From Streptomyces longispororuber (GTDB lineage Bacteria; Actinomycetota; Actinomycetes; Streptomycetales; Streptomycetaceae): 64,000 nt of DNA. Below are positions 39,200-47,862 of this stretch, piece by piece. The notes below the pieces were generated by a model. It ran no database searches, had not been told where the DNA came from, and worked only from the letters and a program-made list of their open reading frames with translations. The position numbers and the translations under genes were made by a program. Position 1 is the first letter of the stretch. The number at the start of each line of letters is the position of its first letter. The stretch is from NCBI RefSeq assembly GCF_014656095.1, contig NZ_BNBT01000011.1:41468-105467 (forward strand). Reading direction: 5' to 3'.

Positions 39200-39276
39200 G
39201 GTGGCTGCTTCTTCCTGGATACATAGGGGTGGAACACGCGAAAGGGGCGCCTGGTGCGGCGCCCTTCGCTTGCGGC

Positions 39277-39564
39277 TCAGCCGAAGATGTACTTGATGAG
39301 GTTGCTGAAGCCATAGTCAATCACGGTCACGAGGCCGATCATGATGACGACGAAGACGATCACCACGGTGGTGTACGTCGTGAGCTGACTGCGCGTGGGC
39401 CAGACGACCTTGCGGAGCTCGGCGACGATCTGGCGGTAGAAGAGCGCGAGACGGCCCAGAGGGCCCTTCTTTCCGCGCTTGCCGCCCTTGCGGGTCTTCT
39501 TCTTGGACTCCGGCGCCTCGTCCTGGGCATCAGGCATGTCGATGGAGCCCACGGCGTCCGTCAC
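39277..39564 (-). CDS. secE: Preprotein translocase subunit SecE
   Basis: Clamps SecY in the membrane. The 95-residue product has an acidic/basic N-terminal region with [14 protein letters not shown] and a single C-terminal membrane segment ([20 protein letters not shown]) preceded by the conserved [10 protein letters not shown] amphipathic helix. The start is GTG with AGGTGAGGACGA upstream. It follows tRNA-Trp and precedes nusG, the standard order. Confidence 0.97.
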   Translation of the reverse strand: MTDAVGSIDMPDAQDEAPESKKKTRKGGKRGKKGPLGRLALFYRQIVAELRKVVWPTRSQLTTYTTVVIVFVVIMIGLVTVIDYGFSNLIKYIFG

Positions 39565-39671
39565 TCGTCCTCACCTGATTCCGGGTCGTGGCCGTGCCGC
39601 GCCCGGTTGAGCCGCACGGCGGTGCATAGCAGTACGTACATGCGCACACATCCTGGCGAAGGTGTGTGTAG

Positions 39672-39744
39672 CAGGGCCGGAGGGACTTGAACCCCCAACC
39701 GCTGGTTTTGGAGACCAGTGCTCTACCAATTGAGCTACGACCCT
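39672..39744 (-). tRNA. tRNA-Trp (anticodon CCA)
   Basis: A 73-base cloverleaf: acceptor AGGGTCG paired with CGGCCCT, D-arm GTAGCTCAATTGGTAGAGC, anticodon loop CTCCAAA, T-arm GGGGGTTCAAGTCCCTC, discriminator G. The CCA end is not encoded. It lies just upstream of secE, as in other actinobacteria. Confidence 0.97.
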
Positions 39745-39937
39745 TTGGAGTCCCCCAACCTACAGCATCCGACCAGGTGCACCGAGTGCGGTTGGAAGGT
39801 GCGGCCGGTGAGGGCCAACGACGAGTGAGTGTACGTGGTCCGGAGCGCCTCGTCGAACAGCTTGGGTTCCGCCGGTCGTTCCGGCGCTCCGGCAAACCCG
39901 TGTGCCCGGGCCGCGCGGGGTCTGGAACGATGGGCCC

Positions 39938-41164
39938 ATGAGCGCTGTCACTCCACCCACCGAGCGCCGGGTCTCCGCCCGAGTCGGCGCGATCTCCGAG
40001 TCCGCGACCCTCGCCGTCGACGCCAAGGCCAAGGCCCTCAAGGCCGCCGGGCGCCCGGTGATCGGTTTCGGCGCCGGTGAGCCCGACTTCCCGACCCCGG
40101 ACTACATCGTCGAGGCCGCGGTCGAGGCCTGCAAGAACCCGAAGTACCACCGCTACACCCCGGCGGGCGGCCTGCCCGAGCTGAAGGCCGCGATCGCCGC
40201 GAAGACGCTGCGCGACTCCGGCTACGAGCCCGAGGCCGCCGAGATCCTGGTGACCAACGGCGGCAAGCAGGCGATCTACGAGGCCTTCGCCGCGATCCTC
40301 GACCCGGGTGACGAGGTCATCGTGCCGGCGCCCTACTGGACGACGTACCCGGAGTCGATCCGGCTCGCGGGCGGCGTCCCGGTCGAGGTCGTCGCCGACG
40401 AGACGACGGGGTACCGCGTCTCCGTGGAGCAGCTCGAGGCCGCGCGCACGGAGAAGACCAAGGTCGTCCTCTTCGTGTCGCCGTCCAACCCGACGGGCGC
40501 GGTGTACAGCCGCGCGGACGCGGAGGCCATCGGCCGCTGGGCCCTGGAGCACGGCCTGTGGGTGATGACGGACGAGATCTACGAGCACCTGGTCTACGGG
40601 GACGCCGAGTTCACGTCGCTGCCCGCGCTGCTGCCCGAGCTGCGCGACAAGTGCGTCGTGGTGAACGGCGTCGCGAAGACGTACGCGATGACCGGCTGGC
40701 GCGTGGGGTGGATCATTGGGCCGAAGGACGTGGTGAAGGCCGCGACGAACCTCCAGTCGCACGCCACCTCCAACGTGTCCAACGTGGCGCAGGCCGCCGC
40801 GATCGCCGCCGTCTCCGGCGACCTGACCGCCGTCGAGAAGATGCGCGAGGCCTTCGACCGGCGCCGCCGGACCATCGTGCGGATGCTGAACGAGATCGAC
40901 GGCGTCCTCTGCCCCGAGCCCGAGGGCGCGTTCTACGCCTACCCGTCGGTGAAGGGCCTGCTCGGCAAGGAGATCCGCGGCAAGCGCCCGCAGGACAGCG
41001 TCGAGCTCGCCGCGCTGATCCTCGACGAGGTCGAGGTCGCGGTCGTCCCGGGTGAGGCCTTCGGCACGCCGGGCTACCTGCGGCTTTCGTACGCGCTGGG
41101 TGACGAGGACCTGGTCGAGGGCGTGTCGCGCATCCAGAAGCTGCTGGCGGAGGCGCGGGACTGA
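39938..41164 (+). CDS. aspC: Pyridoxal-phosphate aminotransferase, aspartate aminotransferase type
   Basis: Transfers amino groups between aspartate or related amino acids and 2-oxoglutarate. The 408-residue product is a fold-type I aminotransferase: [10 protein letters not shown] near the N-terminus, [19 protein letters not shown], the DEIYEHL PLP-contact Asp/Tyr, the catalytic lysine in [15 protein letters not shown], and the substrate-carboxylate arginine in LRLSYA. It belongs to the Ib aspartate/prephenate group by eye; exact specificity is not determined. It is transcribed divergently from tRNA-Trp. Confidence 0.93.
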   Translation: MSAVTPPTERRVSARVGAISESATLAVDAKAKALKAAGRPVIGFGAGEPDFPTPDYIVEAAVEACKNPKYHRYTPAGGLPELKAAIAAKTLRDSGYEPEAAEILVTNGGKQAIYEAFAAILDPGDEVIVPAPYWTTYPESIRLAGGVPVEVVADETTGYRVSVEQLEAARTEKTKVVLFVSPSNPTGAVYSRADAEAIGRWALEHGLWVMTDEIYEHLVYGDAEFTSLPALLPELRDKCVVVNGVAKTYAMTGWRVGWIIGPKDVVKAATNLQSHATSNVSNVAQAAAIAAVSGDLTAVEKMREAFDRRRRTIVRMLNEIDGVLCPEPEGAFYAYPSVKGLLGKEIRGKRPQDSVELAALILDEVEVAVVPGEAFGTPGYLRLSYALGDEDLVEGVSRIQKLLAEARD

Positions 41165-41299
41165 CCGCGCGCCCCGAGCGCGGGAGCGGGGCGGCAGTGC
41201 ACCACGTGGTGCGCTGCCGCCCCGTTTCTTCGTTCGGGCGCGTACCCCATGAGCAGAAGCGGCTACCGGGACGGGGGGTGCGTACGGCAAGATCCTGGA

Positions 41300-42319
41300 A
41301 TGGAGCGTGTACGACACCTGAGCGAGCTGCCCAAAGCCCATCTGCACCTGCACTTCACCGGGTCGATGCGGCCCGCCACCCTCCTGGAGCTCGCCGACAA
41401 GTACGGCGTCCATCTGCCCGAGGCGCTGACCAGCGGCACGCCGCCGAAGCTGCGGGCCACCGACGAGCGGGGCTGGTTCCGCTTCCAGCGCCTGTACGAC
41501 ATCGCCCGGTCGTGCCTGCGCGCGCCCGAGGACATCCAGCGGCTGGTGCGCGAGGCCGCCGAGGAGGACATCAAGGACGGCTCCGGCTGGCTGGAGATCC
41601 AGGTGGACCCGACGTCGTACGCGCCCCGGCTCGGCGGGCTCATCCCCGCCCTGGAGGTCATCCTGGACGCGGTCGAGACCGCCTCGCGCGAGACCGGGCT
41701 CGGGATGCGCGTGCTGATCGCCGCGAACCGCATGAAGCACCCGCTGGACGCGCGCACGCTGGCACGGCTGGCGGTCCGGTACGCCGACCGCGGCATCGTC
41801 GGCTTCGGGCTCTCCAACGACGAGCGGCGCGGCATGGCGCGGGACTTCGACCGCGCCTTCGCGATCGCGCGGGAGGGCGGGCTGCTCGCGGCGCCGCACG
41901 GCGGCGAGCTGACCGGCCCGGCCTCGGTGCGCGACTGCCTGGACGACCTGCACGCGCGGCGCATCGGGCACGGGGTACGGGCGGCGGAGGACCCGCGGCT
42001 GCTGCAGCGGCTCGCCGAGCGGGGCGTGACCTGCGAGGTCTGCCCGGCGTCGAACGTGGCCCTCGGCGTCTACGAGAAGCCCGAGGACGTGCCGCTGCGG
42101 ACGCTGTACGAGGCCGGGGTGCCGATGGCGCTCGGGGCCGACGACCCGCTCCTGTTCGGCTCGCGGCTGGCCGCGCAGTACGAGATCGCGCGCCACCACC
42201 ACGGCTTCGATGACGCGGAGCTGGCGGAGCTTGCGCGGCAGTCCGTGCGCGGGTCGGCCGCGCCCGTCGGCGTGCAGGACAAGCTGCTCGCCGGCATCGA
42301 CCAGTGGCTCAGCGGCTGA
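41300..42319 (+). CDS. add: Adenosine deaminase family protein
   Basis: Predicted to deaminate adenosine to inosine in purine salvage. The 339-residue product has the zinc HxH (H16, H18 in KAHLHLHFTGSM), HGGE, RIGHGV, CPASNVALG and ADDPLLFG. The usual HLDG is HFTG here, a variation seen in some actinobacterial members that could shift the substrate, so adenosine specificity is likely but not certain. The start is uncertain (ATG 41300, weak ribosome site; ATG 41249 also in frame). Its stop codon region overlaps the convergent TetR gene by 11 bases. Confidence 0.9.
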   Translation: MERVRHLSELPKAHLHLHFTGSMRPATLLELADKYGVHLPEALTSGTPPKLRATDERGWFRFQRLYDIARSCLRAPEDIQRLVREAAEEDIKDGSGWLEIQVDPTSYAPRLGGLIPALEVILDAVETASRETGLGMRVLIAANRMKHPLDARTLARLAVRYADRGIVGFGLSNDERRGMARDFDRAFAIAREGGLLAAPHGGELTGPASVRDCLDDLHARRIGHGVRAAEDPRLLQRLAERGVTCEVCPASNVALGVYEKPEDVPLRTLYEAGVPMALGADDPLLFGSRLAAQYEIARHHHGFDDAELAELARQSVRGSAAPVGVQDKLLAGIDQWLSG

Positions 42320-42920
42320 TCCCGGCCAGCAGGGTGCGGGCGAGGCCGGTGGCGAAGGCGTCGACGGGGAGCGGGGGGCGCTTGCCGACGGTCGCGTCGT
42401 AGGCGAAGGCGCGCTGGGCGCAGGCGCCGAGGAGGAGCGAGGCGGCGGCGAAGGTGTCCGCGTCGGCGGCGATGCGGCCCGCGTCGCGCTCGGCGCGCAG
42501 ATAGGCGTCCAGGGCCTCGATGGGCATGTGCGGACCCGTGCCCATCTGCCGCAGGGCGTCCTCGTGGCGGGCCTTGAGCTTGGTCTCGGCGTACAGGGAG
42601 GCCGCGATCGGGAAGCTCTCGGCGTAGAACTGGCAGGCCAGGGTGGCGACCTCGGTGAGGTTCTCCTCCACGGTGCGCTCCCCCGGGGCGTCGACGAGCC
42701 GGTGCAGGGCCGGGCCGAGGCGGGGCAGCCGCTCCTGGAGCACGCGGACGAACAGGTCCTCCTTGCTGCTGAAGTACTTGTAGAGCGCGGCCTCGGAGCA
42801 GTCCGCCGCCTTCGCGATCTCCTTGGTGGTGGCGCGGGCGAGGCCGAGCGTGCGCATCAGCTCGTGCGCCGCGTCGAGGATGCGCTCGCGCGTGGGCCTG
42901 CGCGGTGCCTGCTGTTCCAT
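42309..42920 (-). CDS. TetR-family transcriptional regulator
   Basis: The 203-residue product starting MEQQAPRRPTRERIL has a TetR helix-turn-helix at about 12-58 (RILDAAHELMRTLG ... TTKEIAKAADCSEAALYKYF) and a divergent ligand-binding domain. The frame is open up to 42995, but that would run through the operator and add no conserved sequence, so the ATG at 42920 is preferred. It is divergent from the NAD-binding gene at 43010, with a perfect palindrome between them, so it probably represses itself and that gene. Confidence 0.92.
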   Translation of the reverse strand: MEQQAPRRPTRERILDAAHELMRTLGLARATTKEIAKAADCSEAALYKYFSSKEDLFVRVLQERLPRLGPALHRLVDAPGERTVEENLTEVATLACQFYAESFPIAASLYAETKLKARHEDALRQMGTGPHMPIEALDAYLRAERDAGRIAADADTFAAASLLLGACAQRAFAYDATVGKRPPLPVDAFATGLARTLLAGISR

Positions 42921-42950
42921 GGGCTGCCTGTCCGTCCGGGCTTGACGCGA

Positions 42951-42989
42951 GGGTGAGTGCTTACTCACCCTAGTGGTGAGTGAATGCTT
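42951..42989. promoter_or_regulatory. Probable TetR operator between divergent genes
   Basis: GGGTGAGTGCTTACTCACCC (42951-42970) is a perfect inverted repeat with 8-base arms and 4-base centre. A second, imperfect copy (GGTGAGTGAATGCTTACC, 42975-42992) follows at once. The double site lies between the TetR gene and the NAD-binding protein gene, exactly where a shared operator is expected. Confidence 0.75.
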
Positions 42990-43009
42990 ACCCACCGGGA
43001 GGGCGTGCG

Positions 43010-43648
43010 ATGAGGCTGACGGTGTTCGGAGCGACCGGCGGCATCGGCGGGGAGATCGTGCGGCAGGGGCTCGCGTCGGGGCACCACGTCACGGCGGTGG
43101 TGCGCGACCCGGCCCGCCTCGCGGCCACCGGGGACCGGCTGGACGTCGTCCGCGCGGACCTGACGGACGCGGAGGAGCTGCGCGGGGCGGTGGCCGGGCG
43201 GGACGCGGTGCTCTCCGGGCTCGGCGCGCGGCGGCGGGCCGTCGCGCGGGCGGGCGTGGCCACGCGGCTCACCGTGCCGGTGCTGCGGGCGATGGAGGCG
43301 GAGGGGACGCGCCGCCTGCTCGTGGTGAGCGCGGCGCCGCTGGCGCCCGTGGTGGAGCGGGAGCCCTTCGCCGACCGCGTGGCGCCGGCGCTGGTGGGCC
43401 GGGTGTTCAAGGCGGTCTACGACGACCTGCGCGCGCTGGAGGCCGAGCTGGCGCGCAGCGCGACGGACTGGACGTCCGTACGCCCGCCCCGCCTCCTCGA
43501 CACGCCGCTGACAGGCACGTACCGCACGGCCGTCGGGCGCAATCCGCGCGGCGCCCGGCGGATCGGCAGGGCTGACGTGGCGCACGCGATGCTGACGCTG
43601 ATCGACGACGCGGGGACGGTGAAGGAGGGGGTGGGGGTGGCGTATTGA
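43010..43648 (+). CDS. NAD(P)-binding NmrA/SDR-like protein
   Basis: The 212-residue product starts MRLTVFGATGGIGGEIVRQG with a GxxGxxG dinucleotide-binding motif and continues with VVRDPARL, DLTDAEEL, VVSAAPLAP and SVRPPRLLDTPLTG, the layout of atypical short-chain dehydrogenases of the NmrA/YwnB group. The catalytic Tyr-x3-Lys is replaced by a YDDLRALE segment, as in other members that sense or bind the cofactor. Probably controlled by the divergent TetR repressor. Substrate unknown. Confidence 0.88.
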   Translation: MRLTVFGATGGIGGEIVRQGLASGHHVTAVVRDPARLAATGDRLDVVRADLTDAEELRGAVAGRDAVLSGLGARRRAVARAGVATRLTVPVLRAMEAEGTRRLLVVSAAPLAPVVEREPFADRVAPALVGRVFKAVYDDLRALEAELARSATDWTSVRPPRLLDTPLTGTYRTAVGRNPRGARRIGRADVAHAMLTLIDDAGTVKEGVGVAY

Positions 43649-43814
43649 GGGCGTGCGGGGGGGGAGGTGGTTCGCTTCGGGCTGGTGGGCCGGGGGCGGT
43701 GGCCCTCGGCCGGGGAGGCGGTGGTTCGCGTGAGCCCGGTTGAGCCCTGCGCCGAAGCCCTGGCCCGGCCCCGGCCTTGACCTTCGCCCTGGCCCTGGCC
43801 TCGGCCTTGGCCCG

Positions 43815-44876
43815 CTACAGGCTGACGCCGACCGTGACCGGCTCGTTGACCAGCGTGATCCCGAAGGCGTCCCGTACGCCCGCGACGACCTCGCGGGCCA
43901 GGGTGAGCAGGTCCTCCGTGGTGGCGCCGCCGCGGTTGGTCAGCGCCAGGGTGTGCTTGGTGGAGATGCGGGCGGGGCCCTGTCCGTAGCCCTTGGGGAA
44001 GCCGGCCTTGTCGATGAGCCAGGCCGCGGAGGTCTTCACGTGGCCGTCACCCGTCGGGAACGCGGGCGGTGCGGTGTCCGGGCCGAGCCGGTCGGCCACG
44101 CGCGCGTGGAAGGCGGCGAACTCCTCCTCCGTGAGGATCGGGTTGGTGAAGAACGATCCGGCCGACCAACTGTCGTGGTCCTCGGCGTCGAGCACCATGC
44201 CCTTGCCCGCCCGCAGCTTCAGGACGGTCTCGCGGGCCGCGGCGGCCGGGACGCGCTCACCGGCCTCGACGCCGAGCGCGCGGGCCGTCTCCGCGTACCG
44301 GATCGGGGCGCTCATGCCGTCCGCGTCCTCCAGGGCGAAGCGGACGCGCAGCACGACGAAGCGGTCGGGGTCGGCCTTGAAGCGGCTGTGGCGGTACGAG
44401 AAGGCGCACTCCGCGTTCGGAATGGTCACCGTCTCGTCCGTCTTGCGGTCGTACGCGACCACTTCGGTGATCGTCTGGGACACTTCCTGGCCGTACGCGC
44501 CCACGTTCTGGATCGGCGTCGCGCCTGCGGAGCCGGGGATCCCGGCGAGGCACTCGATGCCCGCGAGCCCCGCCGCGACGGTCCGCTCCACAGCGTCCGT
44601 CCACACCTCGCCCGCCGCCAGCTCCAGCGTCGTGCCGTCGAGGGCGAACCCGGTGGTGGCGATGCGCAGGGCGGTCCCGGCGAAGCCCTTGTCGCCGATG
44701 ACCAGGTTGCTGCCGCCGCCGATGAGCAGCAGCGGCGTGCCGGACGCGTCGGCCTCGCGGACGGCGGCGACGACCTCGGCGTCGGTCGTCGCGGTGATCA
44801 GCCGGTCGGCGGGGCCACCGAGGCGGAAGGTGGTCAGCGGGGCGAGGGGGGCGTCGTGAAGTACCAGCACGCACAC
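43815..44876 (-). CDS. murB: UDP-N-acetylenolpyruvoylglucosamine reductase MurB
   Basis: Flavoenzyme that makes UDP-MurNAc for peptidoglycan. The 353-residue product has TTFRLGGPADRL, the FAD-binding GGGSNLVIGD, GIPGSAGATPIQNVGAYGQE, YRHSRF and the catalytic-serine segment SAGSFFTNPIL: type I MurB. The start is uncertain: GTG at 44876 or 44870, both with weak ribosome sites; the frame extends to 45098 with non-conserved sequence. The 165 bases downstream (43649-43814) hold only CCTGGCC-type low-complexity sequence. Confidence 0.95.
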   Translation of the reverse strand: MCVLVLHDAPLAPLTTFRLGGPADRLITATTDAEVVAAVREADASGTPLLLIGGGSNLVIGDKGFAGTALRIATTGFALDGTTLELAAGEVWTDAVERTVAAGLAGIECLAGIPGSAGATPIQNVGAYGQEVSQTITEVVAYDRKTDETVTIPNAECAFSYRHSRFKADPDRFVVLRVRFALEDADGMSAPIRYAETARALGVEAGERVPAAAARETVLKLRAGKGMVLDAEDHDSWSAGSFFTNPILTEEEFAAFHARVADRLGPDTAPPAFPTGDGHVKTSAAWLIDKAGFPKGYGQGPARISTKHTLALTNRGGATTEDLLTLAREVVAGVRDAFGITLVNEPVTVGVSL

Positions 44877-45015
44877 CAGGGTATGCCGGGCCGCTCCCCC
44901 GGCCGGGCCTGGGCTGCCTCGGCCGCCGGTCGGGCCCTCCTCCGTCTCCTCCCGGAAGGAGATCCCTCGCGGGCTGACGGACAAGCGGAGCGACATCGCC
45001 CCCGCCCCGCGACAC

Positions 45016-45047
45016 GGCCCACCCGCCCCGGAAGGGGAGGGTGGGCC
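45016..45047 (-). terminator. Terminator after the MFS transporter gene
   Basis: GGCCCACC (45016-45023) pairs with GGTGGGCC (45040-45047), with CCCC and GGGG pairing around a GGAA loop. It lies about 80 bases after the transporter stop. Confidence 0.65.
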
Positions 45048-45056
45048 GCACGCACG

Positions 45057-45082
45057 AAGCCCGTCCGGTGATCGAGGACGAG
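45057..45082. repeat. Dispersed Streptomyces-type repeat (CCCGTCCGGTGATCGAGGAC)
   Basis: The segment starting AAGCCCGTCCGG and ending GAGGACGAG matches, from memory, a short sequence found between very many Streptomyces genes, often next to terminators, as here. It is followed by a GC-rich inverted repeat. Confidence 0.55.
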
Positions 45083-45128
45083 CGCGGGGCGCGGCCAACC
45101 AGCGGCCGCGCCCCGCGCCCCGCCCCCG

Positions 45129-46562
45129 TCACGCGGAGACCGGCACCCGCTCCTTTGCCGGTACGGCCCCCGCGTCCGCCGCCCCGCCGCGGCGGCGCGG
45201 CAGCAGGGAGGCGGCCACGGCCGCGAGGCCGACGACCCCCGCCCCGACCCACAGCGCGGGCTCGAGTCCGTCCACGAACATCTGCGGCGGCCCGTACCCG
45301 CCCTGCGCGGAGAACACCGCGGCGAGGATGGCGATGCCCAGGGCCCCGCCCACCTCGCGCAGCGCGTTGTTCGCGCCGGAGGCGATGCCCTGCTCGGCGG
45401 GCCGGACGCTCGCCATGACCAGGCTCGCGGCCGGGGCGAAGTACAGCGCCATGCCGACCCCGCTGATGATCAGGGCGGGCAACTGCGCCGCGTACGAGAC
45501 GTCCGGGGTGAGGACCACGGCGAACCAGCCGAGGCCCACGGCCTGGAGCGCGAGGCCCACGGTGACGACCGGGCGGCCGCCGATCCGATCGGACAGGTAG
45601 CCGGCGATGGGCGCCACGATCATGGGCATGCCCGTCCAGGGCAGCATCCGGAGCCCCGCCTCGGTCGGCGAGTAGTGGAGCACGTTCTGCAGGAACTGGC
45701 TGAGCAGGAAGATGGAGCCGAACATGCCGACGAACATCAGCAGGCTCGCGGCGTTGACGGCGGAGAAGGCCCGGTTCCGGAACATCCGCATGGGCAGCAT
45801 CGGCGCCGGGTGCCGGACGCCGTGGTACACGAACCCGGCGAGCAGCGCACCGCCGCCGATCAGCCCGGTCAGGACGGGCGCGCTGGTCCAGCCGTCGATG
45901 TTGCCGCGGATCAGGCCGTAGACGATGCCGAACAGACCGCCGCTGGCCAGCAGCGTGCCGACGGCGTCGAGCCGGGCGCCGGCCGCGTACGACTCGGTGA
46001 GCCGCAGCCGGGCCAGCGGCAGCAGCGCGAGGCCCAGCGGCACGTTCAGCCAGAAGATCCACTGCCAGGAGACGTGCTCGGTGAGGGCGCCGCCGATGAG
46101 CGGCCCGCTGGCGACGGCGAGGCCGTTGACGGCGCCCCAGATGCCGTACGCCATCCCGCGCTTGGCCGGCGGCACGGCGGCCGTGAGCAGGGTCAGCGTC
46201 AGCGGCATCATGATCGCCGCGCCGACGCCCTGCACCGCGCGCGCCGCGACCAGCGCGTCGATGCCGGGCGCGAGGGCCGCGCCGGCGGAGGCCGCGGTGA
46301 ACACGGTGAGCCCGACCCCGAAGAGCCTGCGCCGCCCGAACCGGTCCCCCAGGGCCGCGCCGAACATCAGGAGGACGGCGAAGGTGAGGGTGTACGCGCT
46401 GACCGTCCACTCCAGGTCGTGGAGCGCCCCGCCGAGGTCCTCGCGGATGGAGGGCAGCGCGGTCGTGACCACGAGGTTGTCGAGCGCCGCCATGAACCCG
46501 GCGACGCTGGTGATGACGAGGGCCCAGACGACTCCCCCGCGCCCTGCTTCTTGCTGTGACAT
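45129..46562 (-). CDS. MFS transporter, DHA2 (EmrB/QacA) drug-efflux type
   Basis: The 477-residue product shows about 14 hydrophobic segments, motif A (GDRFGRRRLF) in the loop after helix 2, and the DHA2-type start WALVITSVAGFMAALDNLVV. GGGGGAAG lies five bases before the chosen ATG (46562); an ATG four codons upstream is possible. Predicted proton-driven exporter of small hydrophobic or cationic compounds; substrate unknown. It is downstream of and co-oriented with a TetR regulator, and both have a copy of the same 18-base operator. Confidence 0.93.
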   Translation of the reverse strand: MSQQEAGRGGVVWALVITSVAGFMAALDNLVVTTALPSIREDLGGALHDLEWTVSAYTLTFAVLLMFGAALGDRFGRRRLFGVGLTVFTAASAGAALAPGIDALVAARAVQGVGAAIMMPLTLTLLTAAVPPAKRGMAYGIWGAVNGLAVASGPLIGGALTEHVSWQWIFWLNVPLGLALLPLARLRLTESYAAGARLDAVGTLLASGGLFGIVYGLIRGNIDGWTSAPVLTGLIGGGALLAGFVYHGVRHPAPMLPMRMFRNRAFSAVNAASLLMFVGMFGSIFLLSQFLQNVLHYSPTEAGLRMLPWTGMPMIVAPIAGYLSDRIGGRPVVTVGLALQAVGLGWFAVVLTPDVSYAAQLPALIISGVGMALYFAPAASLVMASVRPAEQGIASGANNALREVGGALGIAILAAVFSAQGGYGPPQMFVDGLEPALWVGAGVVGLAAVAASLLPRRRGGAADAGAVPAKERVPVSA

Positions 46563-46627
46563 CGCTTCCCCCATGCCCTTCGTCGGGCGGACATTCGTGG
46601 CCGGTCCCGGACGGACGCGACCTCTCA

Positions 46628-46645
46628 TTAGTGATTGCTGACTAA
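46628..46645. promoter_or_regulatory. TetR operator, copy upstream of the MFS gene
   Basis: TTAGTGATTGCTGACTAA has TTAGT/ACTAA arms and is identical at 15 of 18 positions to the copy before the TetR gene (47500-47517, read on the minus strand). It lies 66 bases before the transporter start, so the repressor probably controls both genes. Confidence 0.75.
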
Positions 46646-46749
46646 CTTTCGCGGGCAGAGGTACCCGCAGAGAAGAACCGGAGCCCCCGGCACGCCGGGA
46701 CCAGCCTCCTCCGCGACCGCCGCGGGCGCCCGGCCCTGTTCGCCGACGC

Positions 46750-47490
46750 CTATTCCGCCTCTTCGGGCCGACGGGACGCCGCGGGGTCCGCGCCCGCCCC
46801 GTCGTCACCGCTCACGCCGGACCGGCGACCCTTCCCGTCGGGCCCGTCCTCGCTCACGACGGCCCCGCCGGACCCGTCGCCGCGCGCGCCAGGTCCGCCG
46901 TCCGCGTCCCCGCCCCCGGCCGTGCGAGGCATTCCACCCGGCGGCTGGGCCGACAGGTAGAAGCCCTCCCACACCCGGTGTTCGGGCGGAAACCCCATGG
47001 CCATCAGGACGTTGACCAGCATCCCGTACGCCAGGAAGGTCGTCGTCTCATTGACGTCGGCCCCGAGGGGCTGGTGCACGGCGTCCCAGAGGCCCATCCA
47101 TCCGGCGCGCACCATCTCGCCGAACTCGTGGTCGCCGGCGGCCTCGGCAGCCGCCACGGCCACGTACATCTGGAGCTGCATCCGCAGCTTGTCGGGGTCC
47201 TTCGTGATGAGGTCCTGGTACGCCTGAGCCATGGCGTGCAGGGCTTCCTCGCCCCGGAGCCCTTCGCTCGCCGCCTCGAAGACCTTGCGGGTGTCCTCGA
47301 CGCAGCGGGTCGCCGCCGCGAGGAAGATCGCCTTCTTGCCGGGAAAGAGCCGGAAGAGATACGGCTGCGAGACACCGACGCGCTTGGCGATCGCCTCGGT
47401 CGACGTCCCGTGGTAGCCACCGCGGGCGAATTCGCTCATCGCCGCGCGGATGACGCTCTCGCGCCTCTCCTCTGCGCTCATCCTGACCAT
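46750..47490 (-). CDS. TetR-family transcriptional regulator of the MFS transporter
   Basis: The 246-residue product has a TetR helix-turn-helix at about 8-55 (RESVIRAAMSEFARGGYHGT ... AIAKRVGVSQPYLFRLF) and a ligand domain. The last 55 residues are a low-complexity Gly/Asp/Ala tail (GGGDADGGPGARGDGSGG), longer than usual. Start at 47490 or an ATG three codons later. It sits directly upstream of the efflux gene on the same strand; its own operator lies ten bases before the start, indicating autorepression relieved by the pump's substrate. Confidence 0.92.
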   Translation of the reverse strand: MVRMSAEERRESVIRAAMSEFARGGYHGTSTEAIAKRVGVSQPYLFRLFPGKKAIFLAAATRCVEDTRKVFEAASEGLRGEEALHAMAQAYQDLITKDPDKLRMQLQMYVAVAAAEAAGDHEFGEMVRAGWMGLWDAVHQPLGADVNETTTFLAYGMLVNVLMAMGFPPEHRVWEGFYLSAQPPGGMPRTAGGGDADGGPGARGDGSGGAVVSEDGPDGKGRRSGVSGDDGAGADPAASRRPEEAE

Positions 47491-47499
47491 GTCGGTAAG

Positions 47500-47517
47500 T
47501 TAGTACTCAATCACTAA
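47500..47517. promoter_or_regulatory. TetR operator, copy upstream of the TetR gene
   Basis: On the minus strand TTAGTGATTGAGTACTAA, with the same TTAGT/ACTAA arms as the site at 46628-46645. It lies ten bases from the regulator start codon. Confidence 0.75.
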
Positions 47518-47652
47518 CTACGTCAAGGGGGTGCTCGCCGGTGAGGAGAACCCGAGCGGTGGCCGCCCCGAGAGAGGCGTCTCCGGGGTTCGGCGTCACC
47601 TGGAAGAGGGACCCGGCACTCGGGAGGGGCGCCGCGTACGGAAGCCCCGTGC

Positions 47653-47706
47653 GGAGCCACGTGCAGGGCCTTGTCGTGTGGAGCCACGTGCAGGGCCTCG
47701 TCGCGT
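47653..47706. repeat. 27-base direct repeat, two copies plus a degenerate third
   Basis: The unit beginning GGAGCCACGTGCAGGGCC occurs at 47653-47679 and 47680-47706 with two differences. Decayed pieces (GGAGCACGGACGGGCCACGT, GTGCAGGGCCACGTAC) follow to about 47756. The stretch 47518-47788 contains no convincing gene. The repeated CCACGTG cores are small palindromes. Confidence 0.75.
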
Positions 47707-47788
47707 GGAGCACGGACGGGCCACGTACGGAACCCCCGTGCAGGGCCACGTACAGGAGGGCGCTCCGTGGGGTCTCCAGGAGACACGC

Positions 47789-47822
47789 GTAAGGGGCGCC
47801 TACCTGGGCAGGCGCCCCTTAC
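47789..47822 (-). terminator. Terminator after the dehydratase pair
   Basis: GTAAGGGGCGCC (47789-47800) pairs perfectly with GGCGCCCCTTAC (47811-47822) around a 10-base loop, about 40 bases after the hadB-like stop. Confidence 0.8.
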
Positions 47823-47862
47823 ACAGCATGGCCGGGCGCGCGGCGGCGCCGTCCGTCCTCGC

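Noticed and set aside
42309..42995. Longer TetR start at 42995
   Set aside because: It would put coding sequence through the perfect operator palindrome and adds no conserved residues.
47653..47706. CRISPR array
   Set aside because: Only two adjacent copies, no spacers between them and no cas genes in the window.
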